Origin: Larus michahellis
Lineage: Eukaryota > Chordata > Aves > Charadriiformes > Laridae
Length of the DNA: 64,000 nucleotides
Assembly: GCF_964199755.1 (NCBI RefSeq)
Contig: NC_133913.1
Coordinates: 7,666,201 to 7,730,200, forward strand
Direction: 5' to 3'
Below the pieces are notes generated by a model. The model was given only the letters and a program-made list of their open reading frames with translations, did not search any database and was not told the DNA's origin. This document shows, one piece after another, positions 55,466 through 64,000 of this stretch. Numbering within the stretch: position 1 is the first letter of the stretch; the number at the start of each line of letters is the position of its first letter. Made by a program: the position numbers and the translations under genes.

Positions 55466-57975
55466 CATAGAATCATAGAATCATAGAATCATAGAATTGG
55501 TGAGGTTGGAAGGGACCTTTAAGATCATCAAGTCCAACCTTTAACCTACCCTGACAAAAGTCACTTCTAAACCATGTCCCTAAGTGCCCCATCTACTCTT
55601 TTTTTAAACACCTCCGGGGATGGTGAATCCACCACCTCCCTGGGCAGCCTATTCCAATGTTTAATAACCCTTTCAGTGAAAAAATGTTTCCTAATACCCA
55701 ATCTAAACCTCCCCTGATGTAACTTAAACCCGTTTCCCCTCGTCCTATCACTTGTCACCAGGGAGAAGAGGTCAGCCCCCATCTCTCTACAACCTCCTTT
55801 CAGGGAGTTGTAGAGGGTAATAAGGTCTCCCCTCAGCCTCCTCTTCTCCAGGCTAAACAACGCCAGCTCCCTCAGTCGTTCTTCATAAGGTTTGTCCTCC
55901 AGACCCCTCACCAGCTTTTAGCCCTTCTCTGGACACGCTCCAACACCTCAATGTCCCTCTTGTAGCGAGGGGCCCAAAACTGAACGCAGTACTCGAGGTG
56001 GGGCCTCACCAGTGCCGAGTACAGGGGGATGATCACTTCCCTAGCCCGGCTCACCACACTATTCCTGATACAGGCTAGGATGCTGTTGGCCTTCTTGGCC
56101 ACCTGGGCACACTGATGGCTCATATTCAGCCAGCTGTCAACCAGCACCCCCAGGTCCTTTTCTGCTGGGCTGCTTTCGTGCCACTCTGCCCCAATCCTGT
56201 AGCGCTGCATGGGGTTGTTGTGACCCAAGTGCAGGACCCGGCACTTGGCCTTGTTGAACCTCATACCATTGGTCTCAGCCCATCGGTCCAGCCTGTCCAG
56301 ATCCCTCTGCAGAGCCAACCTAGCCTCAAGCAGATCAACACACCCGCCCAGTTTAGTGCCATCTGCGAACTTACTGAGGGTGCATTCGATCCCTTCATCC
56401 AGATCATTGATAAAGATATTAAAGAGAACCAGCCCCAGCACCGAGCCCTGGGGGACACCACTTGTGACCAGTCACTAACTGGATTTAACTCCATTTACCA
56501 CCACTCTCTGGGCACGGCCATCCAGCCAGGGTCTGTAGTTCCCTGAGTCGTCCTTCTTGCCCTTTTTGAAGACTGGAGTGATATTGGCCTTCCTCTGGTC
56601 CTCAGGCACCTCTCCTGTTCTCCATGACCTTTCAAAGATGATGGAGAGTGGCCAAGCAATGACATGTGCCAGCTCTCTCAGCACTCACGGGTGCATCTCG
56701 TCAGGGCCCACGGACTTATGGATGTCCAGTTTGGCCAAGTGGTCTCTAACCTGATTTTCCCCTACTGGGGAAAACTCTTCCTCTCTCCAGACCTTCCCCC
56801 TTGCCTCCAGGGCCTGGGATTCATGAGGGACAGCTTCAGCAGTGAAGACTCAAGCAAAGGCGGCATTCAGTAGCTCTGCCTTCTCTGTGTCTTCCACCAC
56901 TAGGGCGCCCACCTCATTCGTTAGTGGGCCTACATTTTCCCTAGTCTTCCTTTTTCTATTGATATACTGAAAGAACCTCTTCCTGTTATCTTTAACTGCG
57001 GTGGCCAAGACGAGTTCTGCTTGAGCTTTGGCCCTTCTAATTTTTGCCCTGCATGGCTTATCTACATCTCGGCATTTTTCTTAAGTAGACAACCCCCTTG
57101 TCCAAAGATCATAAACTTTCCTTTTTTTCTTGTGTCGTGGTTTGGCCTCAGACGGCAACAAAGAACCACGTGCCACTCGCTCGGGTCTTCCCAATACAGG
57201 AAGAATCAGAAGAAAAAGGCAAGACTCTTGGGTTGAGACAAAGGCAGTTTAACAGAACAGCAAAGGGAACAAGCAAACACCAACAATAACACGGATAGAG
57301 GAATATACAAACACGATGACGGAACCCCTGCTCCCAGCCGCTCACCAACCAGACCCTGGACACCCCAGCCCGCTCCAAGCAGCAAATTCCTGCCCCCTCC
57401 CCCAGCAGCTCAGGGTGGGCATGGCTCACATGGCATGGAATACTAGGAAAGATTAACCCTATCCCTGCCGGAACCAGGACATCCTGAGGTCCAGCCAAAG
57501 CTCTCTATTTAGCCAGGCTGGTCTACTTCCCTGTCTGGTCGTTTTTTGGGGCTTGGGGATGGCCTTCTCCTGTGCTTTTAAGAGTTCCTCTTTGAAGTAA
57601 GACCAGCCTTCCCCGGCACTTTTGCCCTTCAGGACTGTCCCCCAAGGCACACTCTCAGCCATGCTCCTAAGCAGGCCAAAGTCCGCCCTTCAGAAATCTA
57701 AGGTGGCAGTTCTGCTGGCTCCCCGCCTTGCTTCACCGAGAATTGAAAATTCTATCATTTCATGATCACTCTGCCCAGGATGACCTCCAATCTTTACATC
57801 CCCTACGAGACCTTCCCTGTTAACAAGCAGCAGGTCCAGTGGGGCACTTTCCCTAGTCAGCTCCCTCAGCAGCTGCGTTAGGAAGTTGTCTTCCACGCAC
57901 TCCAGGAACCTCCGGGCCTGTTCCCTCTCTGCTGTGTTATATTTCCAGCAGACATCTGGGAAGTTGAAGTCCCCA
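55466..57975 (-). mobile_element. second CR1 LINE (minus), split by a solo LTR
   Basis: The 3' end at 55466 has the repeat atagaatc x3-4. Coding remnants on the minus strand are [35 protein letters not shown] (55567-55911), [24 protein letters not shown] (the RT FADD reads FADG here), [27 protein letters not shown], and, beyond the LTR, MEDNFLTQLLRELTRESAPLDLLLVNREGLVGDVKIGG (endonuclease C-terminus). It is 5'-truncated in the endonuclease (GDFNFPD) near 57975. Confidence 0.93.
57133..57481 (-). mobile_element. solo LTR of an endogenous retrovirus, inside a CR1
   Basis: Same family as the LTR at 63285-63611, in opposite orientation. On the plus strand it begins tgtcgtggtttggcc and ends ccggaaccaggaca. 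A 5-base target repeat flanks it (tcttg / tcctg), and the CR1 reads on across it, as comparison with the CR1 at 31.54 kb shows. A fossil with no internal region left. Confidence 0.92.
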
Positions 57976-58979
57976 TGTTTGTGGCAGTGTTGCCAAGTTT
58001 GCCAAGTGATATATACAGCTCAGCATAGCACAGGTCGGGGCCTACTCAGGTCAGGTTAACTTAACGACAATGAGCAGTTGGTTCTCTCTGCCGTGAGTGG
58101 TGCATGGGATCACTCTGGACTTCATGTGGAAAGGTGGTGGGAGAAGGGGTCCCCACCTGCAGTACCCCCACCCCTTCACATGCCCTTTCAGCTGTGGGCG
58201 CAGGGCTGCCCTATCCACAGCCCTCGCAGTGCAGCACCCCAATGGGTGTCCCATGTTCTCCCTCGGAGTGGGGATGACCCACCCATCTTCATCCTGCTCC
58301 CTGCTGACCCCTCACCCTTTCCCTAGAGTAGAAGTAGGTTGTCTTTGTCATCTCTGGGTTTGTGACATCTAAGAGCAGTTCTGGATCCCACCAGAACAGG
58401 ACATGGCCAGAAGCCTGGGGCTGCTGCACAGGAGGGTTCCTTTCCTAACTGGGGGAATTTGGGGGAGAGGCATTGTTCCCAAGCAGATGAGGAAAGAAAG
58501 GGGAGAAGTGAGAGAAACAGAAGAGAATTCTGTTCCCAAAAGAAACAGCAACATCCTACACAACTGAGGAGCACAGAGAGAAAATATGAAACCTCATTGA
58601 GGAATAAAGCCCTAACGTCACAAATGGCCCAGCAGTGCGTGTGCAGAAGAGCAGGGGATTGTAACTGGGGAGGTGGGGACTGTACTGTGAGCTCACTGGG
58701 AACAGCCTCTTCCCACCACTGGGACACGCAGAGCCCCCAGGGACACAAAACATGGACAGGCTGAGAATGCCACTGGCTGAGGGAGCCACAGGTGTTGCTG
58801 CTGGAGGAGGGAGAAACCCAGAAGCAGCATCTGAGGCACAGGAAGAACAGACCTCTGCTCTTCCCCGCTTCTTCCTTGGCTCCCCCAACAGCGTTGTTTC
58901 TGGCAGCTCTGTTATCTCGGGGCTGGGAGGGGGTTTTCTGACTCTCTCTCACTCCACAAAGAGGCGGGTTGATGTCGAC
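57976..58979. other. 5' flank of V1b, otherwise unassigned
   Basis: No gene seen at 57976-58890. 58891-58979 aligns with the region before the V1 leader (tctggcagctctgttatctc) and is the probable V promoter. Confidence 0.5.
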
Positions 58980-60205
58980 ATGCACCTCGGATCTCTCATC
59001 CTCACGGCCTTCCTGGGGCAACTGCTGGGTAAGTACTGGCTTACTATAAATGCATCCTTCTTCCCCCAAGGAAACCCTTGCCAGCCTGATCAGGATCATG
59101 CAGAGAACTACCCTTGAATTACAGGAAAACACTGTGAAATACCAGCTCACATTTGTGGTTTTGCACCTCTTTTCTCAAGATGCTCTTACTGTTTGAAAGG
59201 AGAGAGGAGAGACACCTCAGACCTCTTCTGCTGCTCTTCTCTCACCTTCAATGCCTTTCTCTCTGCCTCTCTCTTCTGATCCACCTGCTCTCACCACAGG
59301 AGATCTCAGCGCTCTCTCTCACTCTCACATTTCTCCCTTTCCAGTGCAAATCAGTAGATCCTGTCAAAGCTCTTACAGGGACTTTAAAGCTCTCATCCCA
59401 CTGACATTAACTGGGTGTCCCATTCTGCCTCCTGGCTGGCACATGTCTGCCGTGGCTTCCACTTTTCTCCTGGATGTTGACACAGCCAGGGATCCCTCTT
59501 TTCAAGTTCACCATTGTATATACTCAGGGAGCTGGGAGCCCTCGGAGATGGGATGAATGGGGAAGCAGGGTGAATCTTTTTGCCATAGCTGCATGGGCCC
59601 CTTTACCTGCTGGAGGGTTGCTGGTCCCAGCACATGAAGGTCAGGTATGACAGACTGTTCCCTGCTCCACTGAGCAGCAGGAACAGGAGCAGGCAGGAGG
59701 AGAAGGGACACAGCACAGCTCTCCTCAGGGTTCACGTTGGGCTTAGAGCCCGGAGCTGCTGCCCAAAAGTACTCTCCACCTGGCTTTCCCCCTGCCTTTA
59801 GGATTTTCCTGCAGGGCAATGGACAGGGAGCATTCTCTACAAGGGTTTTTTATCCAATCCTGGTTTGCTTCCCAAAGCCATTCCCTGACGAGCTGCCGAC
59901 CTTCACTTCCTTCCAGGCACTATGGGACAGATCACTGTCACCCAGCAAGAAGGACACATCACAGTGAAGCAGGGAGACACCTTCCAGACAACATGCACAT
60001 ACCAGACCTCCTACTCTACAGTCTTGCTCTGGTACCAGCAGAGGAAAGGCCAAGGTCCCCAGCTGGTCTCCTATCACACAACTGCTGGCCGCAAGCGCAG
60101 CGGTCGTATCACCACCGTGCTGAACACCGCCGAGAAATACAGCCTCCTGCAGCTGCAGGAAGTCGAGGTCTCTGACAGTGCCTTGTACCTCTGTGCAGTG
60201 CGTGA
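58980..60205 (+). CDS. TCR alpha/delta V segment V1b (leader + V exon)
   Basis: Paralogue of V1. Leader exon 58980-59028 encodes [16 protein letters not shown] with a split G and donor G|GTAAGT. Intron 59029-59916. V exon 59917-60205 follows acceptor cttccttccag and reads [32 protein letters not shown] (first Cys), [63 protein letters not shown]. Both exons are open and splice sites are good. Differences from V1 cluster in the putative CDR1 (NFYAL against YSTVL) and CDR2 (QATAGHKP against HTTAGRKR), as expected for selected V genes. Its RSS heptamer is poor, which may limit use. Confidence 0.92.
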
Positions 60206-60244
60206 CACCTCGGTGCAGGGAGCTTCCTTGGCTGTGCAAGAACC
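60206..60244 (+). promoter_or_regulatory. V1b RSS with degenerate heptamer
   Basis: Position 60206-60212 reads CACCTCG, where V1 has CACAGTG. Only CAC and the last G remain. The spacer is 23 bases and the nonamer GCAAGAACC (60236-60244) equals that of V1. Confidence 0.8.
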
Positions 60245-61655
60245 CAGGGGAGGGAGGGGACGTGTCTGTGCAAGGCTGAGGGTGAGGGAAGGGGCTGTCA
60301 GGTGTCCCCTGGCAGTGCTGCTTCCCCTGTTCACCCAGGGATCTGCAGGACAAGATTCTCTTCCAGGTGAGGGCAGTGTTAGTGACCTGAGAAGAAAGAG
60401 AAAGTGGTGAAAGACTCTCAGGTTCCCTTGTTTTCACCAGGGGTTATGAGGTTGTTTTGCTCCATGGCTCTGGTGAGATGGTGGGCAATGCAGGAGGTTG
60501 TGGGGGTTTGTGCAATAGTTCCCCGCTGCTGCTCTTTGCTTTCTGGATCTCCCTGCTGCACACTGCTTCTGTAGGGTTTCCTGTGGGCCTGTCTCTTTGA
60601 GTCTCTCCTCTGAGATGTGTCCCTTAGAGGCTGGAGTTCAAAGAAAGATGGAAAACCTGCCCTCAGGCAATGGCCCGTCCTGGAATTACATGATTACAAT
60701 AATTTTCAAAAATACTCAGAACCACCTTGTGGACCCTCCAGTTGCTGCGTGGCCGTGTGCTGAGATCTGGAGGACCTGCTCTCCCCATTGCACTCCCCCC
60801 ATCCTTGGAGGCCTTCTCATGCAGTACCTCATAGGCTTCCCGCAGCCCTGCCCAATTTCTTCTGCAGTGTGACCAGGCTGTACAGCTCTGTCCATGATCT
60901 CCGTAGGGGAGGAGACCACCAAGCAGAGGTGGACAACATGCCCTGCCAGGAGAAGAGCTGGCCTAGGGGAAAGATACTTTGTGATTCCAACATCAACCTG
61001 GGAGTCCCCTTAGCCCTGCACATCTGTGCAACTGCTGGGCTGTGCAGGGGACTCTTTGGGGGCAGAAGGTGTATGGGTGGCCTGCCCTTACTATCCTTGC
61101 CCTTGGGTTCAGGCCGTGCTCCCGCTTTCAGGGGACAAGTGGGAGGATTGGGATGAGAAGGTCAGGGGTCATTCTGATGACTTTTTCTCAAACCATCTTC
61201 GCTCCTGCATCCTTGGGGGTCATCTTCTGACTGAGCTTCATTTCCCGCCACAGGGCTATCCAGAGCAGAAGGAATTCCCTTCTGCATAGGCTTGTGAGCT
61301 GCTGACCTCTCAGAGCCTCCAGCAGCACTGGGGAGCACTCTCTAAGGGAAAGCAATGGTCAGTCTCCTTGTTGCAGGACGTGTTATGACGCCAAGAGATT
61401 GTAAGTGAGCAGAGATGCTGGAATACAGGGCCTGACACCCATTGGCTGTGGAGGAGATGAGTATATCTTCCTCAGCTCCAAGGGACAGTGATTGGAAGGG
61501 ACCCATTGCCCTGTAGCCCACCCTCCCCTTCCTCTTCTGCTTGTGCCCTCACCTTATCCCCCACCACCCAAGACAATGCCTTTCTTCCTTAGCATACAAG
61601 ACAAGGTCCACCATGAAAAGGATGAGATGGAAGCAGAGGTCAGCATGCAGAAAAC
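60245..61655. other. flank between V1b and keratin K4
   Basis: 60245-60360 still resembles V1 3' flank. 60440-61200 is unassigned. 61200-61650 is homologous to the other keratin 3' flanks. No gene. Confidence 0.55.
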
Positions 61656-61661
61656 TTTAAT
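61656..61661 (-). promoter_or_regulatory. K4 polyadenylation signal ATTAAA
   Basis: Minus-strand ATTAAA, about 380 bases past the K4 stop. Confidence 0.7.
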
Positions 61662-62039
61662 GACTTTGAGGTGGAAAGAAGTTCACTTGTAGAGGAGGCG
61701 GCCAGAGCAGGGAGAGGATCAGCAGCTGCCAAAACTCTGCTGCCATTGCCCACAGTTGAGATCCCACAGGCCTGTCCCACAGAGGGAGAGGGGCCAGCAG
61801 ATGCCCCACGGTGGCTTTGCAGGTCTTACAACCCCAAAAAACAGAAGACAAGAAGGAGATGGGAGAGAAGATAAGGCAGGGAAGTTAGACTTTGGCCACA
61901 TTTTCAGAGCGCCCCAGCAGCTCTCCTTTGGAAGGGCAGCAATGGATGCTCAGCCTCCCTAAAATCAATGGCCAGGAGCTTTGTCCTGAATCCAGCATCA
62001 GGTACCTGGGGGTCCTTGTCAGGGCTGTCACCAGCGCAT

Positions 62040-62345
62040 TTAGCAGGGGGGGCACCTTCTGCCATAGTAGCGGCTGGAAATGCCAGAGAGGTCACAGCAC
62101 CCAGAGGTGATGGGCACTCCATCACAGCTGAGGATGCTGCCAACAGCAGCAGAGGTGGAGGATCCCACAACGGTGTTCTGTGGGAAGGAGCTGAGGATGG
62201 GGCCAGGCAGGGTCACTACAACAGGTGGGGGCGCAATGAGAACAGTGGAGTTCTGGCACTGCCTGACCCAGGGCTCATTGCAGCTGTTGGCCAGTGGGGT
62301 CGGGCCACAGGGCCGGCAGGGCAGGCACTGGTCATAGCAGGACAT
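62040..62345 (-). CDS. feather beta-keratin K4 (101 aa)
   Basis: Starts [31 protein letters not shown]. The hallmark motif has Trp in place of the second Cys (residue 26), which the other three keep. The beta core [20 protein letters not shown] is unchanged. Just before it the sequence is VLIAPPPVV rather than VVIEPPAVV. The tail is [29 protein letters not shown] with the usual CPPC-type end. I count 11 Cys. It is complete, with no break, and starts 21 bases after the exon-2 acceptor like its paralogues. Confidence 0.95.
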   Translation of the reverse strand: MSCYDQCLPCRPCGPTPLANSCNEPWVRQCQNSTVLIAPPPVVVTLPGPILSSFPQNTVVGSSTSAAVGSILSCDGVPITSGCCDLSGISSRYYGRRCPPC

Positions 62346-62366
62346 GTCTCTGGGCTGCAGGAGCAC

Positions 62367-62802
62367 CTGGGAGAGAGGGCAGAGAGGCAGTAGAGCACAC
62401 GCACATGTGAGGAACAGTCTGCCAGGAGTCTGTCGCTCCACCACAAGCATGTCAAAGGCATCTGCTGAGCCAGGAGCTAGAAACTGTGCAGTGAGGCAAA
62501 AGGGTTACCAGACACAGTACTGTGAGGATCACCCAGGCCCAACCAGGCTGCTGCCAGTCTTTGCAGTGAAGGGCAACCTCAGCCAAGTGCCAAGTCCTCT
62601 TTCAAGACAATGCAAAGTGTCTCCAGGCCCAAGGAGGCTGCTGCCTATCTCTTAAGAGAACAGCTCCCTCAACCAAGTCCCAGACACTCTCTACTCAGAC
62701 CTTCCCCTTCTCATGGTGAGCAGCACCGCAGCCCACTATAGGAGGGAGGAGTACACATCTGCATGAGCAGAAAACAACACAGGGAAAGGGCTTCAGACTC
62801 AC
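62367..62802 (-). other. K4 intron in 5' UTR
   Basis: Donor CGAG|GTGAGT (exon 1 last base 62803), acceptor ctctctcccag|GTGCTC at 62367. Longest of the four at 436 bases. Confidence 0.85.
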
Positions 62803-62840
62803 CTCGTTCCCAAGGAGAAGGAGGAGAAAGAAGTGGATGG
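62803..62840 (-). other. K4 non-coding exon 1 (5' end approximate)
   Basis: Minus strand ...ctcctccttctccttgggaacgag. Start inferred from TATA spacing. Confidence 0.7.
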
Positions 62841-62861
62841 GAGAACAAGAAGTTGGGCTGG

Positions 62862-63010
62862 CTTTTATGGTGGCCCTGACCTGCCCTGGGCCCAGAGGTA
62901 GGTTCTACAGAAGTGGCAATTGTCGAAGCTGCTCATGATGAACAGAAAACATCCCAGCTAATGACATGGGCTGTGTGGTTGTTTTCCCAATGCCGCCTTC
63001 TCATTTCCTG
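62862..63010 (-). promoter_or_regulatory. K4 promoter with ATAAAAG box
   Basis: ATAAAAG at 62868-62862 on the minus strand, followed by CCAGCCC. The proximal region is similar to K1-K3. Confidence 0.8.
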
Positions 63011-63284
63011 GCTTATGCTGTCCACCATCCCTCACAGAGGCTTCTTCTGAGTGCTGGGATTGTGAGATCCCATGGGGGGGAATGTGTCAGTGATAGCAGA
63101 ATGTGTCAGTGATAGCAGAAGCCTCAGCTCAAGTGCTGGATGGGTGCAGTGCAGGCAAGTGATGTTGTCCTGGGACACACTGGAGAGTGGTCTGTGGCTG
63201 CATTGACAGAAAGGGGCCAAACTACTCCCAACCCTGCAATCCTTGGTTGGTCTCCCAAGGACGTGCCTTGTCTTTCTTTCCCTC

Positions 63285-63611
63285 TGTCCTGGTTCCGGCG
63301 GGGATAGGGTTAATTTTTCCTGGTATTCCATGCCATGTGAGCCATGCCCACCCTGAGCTGCCGGAGGAGGGGGGGCTGGGGCATCCTGGTCCCCTCAGGG
63401 AGCGGCGGGGGAGCTGCGGTTCCCTCATCGGGTTTGTATATTCCTCTCTCAGTGTTATTGTCGTTTCTTGCTTGTTCCCTTTGCTGTTCTGTTAAACTGC
63501 CTTTGTCTCAACCCAAGAGTCTTGCCTTTTTCTTCTGGTTCTTCCTGTATTGGGAAGGCCCGAGCGAGCGGCTCGTGGTTCTCTGTTGCCATCTGAGGCT
63601 AAACCACAACA
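63285..63611 (+). mobile_element. 5' LTR of an endogenous retrovirus
   Basis: Begins tgtcctggttccgg and ends aaaccacaaca (TG...CA). Length 327 bases. Same family as the solo LTR at 57133-57481. It is followed directly by a primer-binding site, so this is the left end of a provirus that runs off the window. Confidence 0.9.
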
Positions 63612-64000
63612 GTCCTTTTTGGCGCCCAACGTGGGGCTCGAAGGGTTGAGATAATGACAGAATCCAACTAGAGCTTGGAAAAACAAATTTGTTGAATGCA
63701 TTTATCTTATTAGGCAAATAGTCGCTGGTCATCATGTTGCTCGGTTTGTTCTCATGGCTGTGTTATGTGAATTCCTATATGGCTTATGTACTCCCTGCGA
63801 TGATTTTTGTTACTTCTGGGAGAGGGATGAGGATTATCATTTTGCTGTCCTGTGCAATATCGGTTTATGAGATGATAACATCACTTGTTAGACAGTTACT
63901 TTGGGGCTTTTATGTGGTGTTGCTGTCCTGTCCGTACCTTGGGCACCGTCTCTCAGAATTTATTAATACTTACACCCAGTCTGTGGGGGAAACAGGGGGG
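63612..64000 (+). mobile_element. ERV leader with tRNA-Lys primer-binding site
   Basis: The primer-binding site at 63620-63637 reads TGGCGCCCAACGTGGGGC, the complement of the tRNA-Lys(1,2) 3' end used by several betaretrovirus-like (class II, ERVK-type) elements. The remaining bases are leader or early internal sequence. Whether the provirus is whole cannot be judged, because the window ends here. Confidence 0.8.

Noticed and set aside
1-64000. TCR J segments, D segments or constant exons
   Set aside because: Looked for FGxG with an upstream 12-RSS and for constant Ig exons. None recognised, so J-C must lie outside the window.

Overview
This window is avian nuclear DNA. Three signals agree: four feather beta-keratin genes, many CR1 LINE copies in both orientations, and a cluster of T-cell-receptor V gene segments with 23-bp-spacer recombination signals next to olfactory-receptor (OR) relics. 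The V segments look like TRAV/TRDV, so the window is most likely the V region of the TCR alpha/delta locus. I recall that in chicken this locus and a feather-keratin cluster are both on chromosome 27; that was not checked here. The species cannot be named. No J or C segment was seen.

Layout. 0-4 kb: decayed CR1 and unassigned DNA. 4-6.1 kb: feather keratin K1 (minus). 6.1-9.4 kb: CR1 pieces, duplicated flanks and a relic of a V3-type segment. 10.1-11.7 kb: intact V segment V1 (plus). 12.6-15 kb: old CR1 and an OR pseudogene (minus). 16.4-17.4 kb: GC-rich V2a with a stop in its leader. 18.7-19.6 kb: V3a pseudogene. 21.9-22.9 kb: OR11-like pseudogene (minus). 23.6-25.1 kb: CA-rich repeat and LTR fossils. 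25.9-27 kb: keratin K2 (minus). 29.1-33.5 kb: long CR1 with ORF1 (esterase-type) and ORF2. 34.4-35.4 kb: V2b, intact. 37.4-38.3 kb: V3b pseudogene. 39.1-41 kb: a young CR1 with an unbroken RT reading frame. 42.3-43 kb: truncated OR11-like pseudogene. 45.4-45.9 kb: CA-rich repeat. 47.8-48.1 kb: OR fragment. 48.9-50 kb: keratin K3 (minus). 50.95-52.2 kb: V2c, intact. 54.4-58 kb: minus-strand CR1s, one split by a solo LTR. 59-60.25 kb: V1b, intact exons with a weak RSS heptamer. 61.6-62.9 kb: keratin K4 (minus). 63.3 kb to the end: 5' LTR and leader of an endogenous retrovirus.

The whole window behaves as one cassette (OR relic / feather keratin on minus / V segments on plus) amplified by tandem segmental duplication. 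The best-preserved pair is about 16.1-28.6 kb against 34.1-50.7 kb. It shares the same stop in V3 and an identical keratin protein, and differs by clean insertions and deletions that order the events. All V segments point one way and all four keratins the other.

The most interesting point is the interleaving itself. Intact feather-structural genes with TATA boxes and 5' non-coding exons lie between rearranging immune-receptor segments, so V(D)J recombination using upstream Vs would be expected to remove them from T-cell chromosomes. The keratins are also unusual: the usual glycine-rich tail is replaced by a cysteine-rich one.
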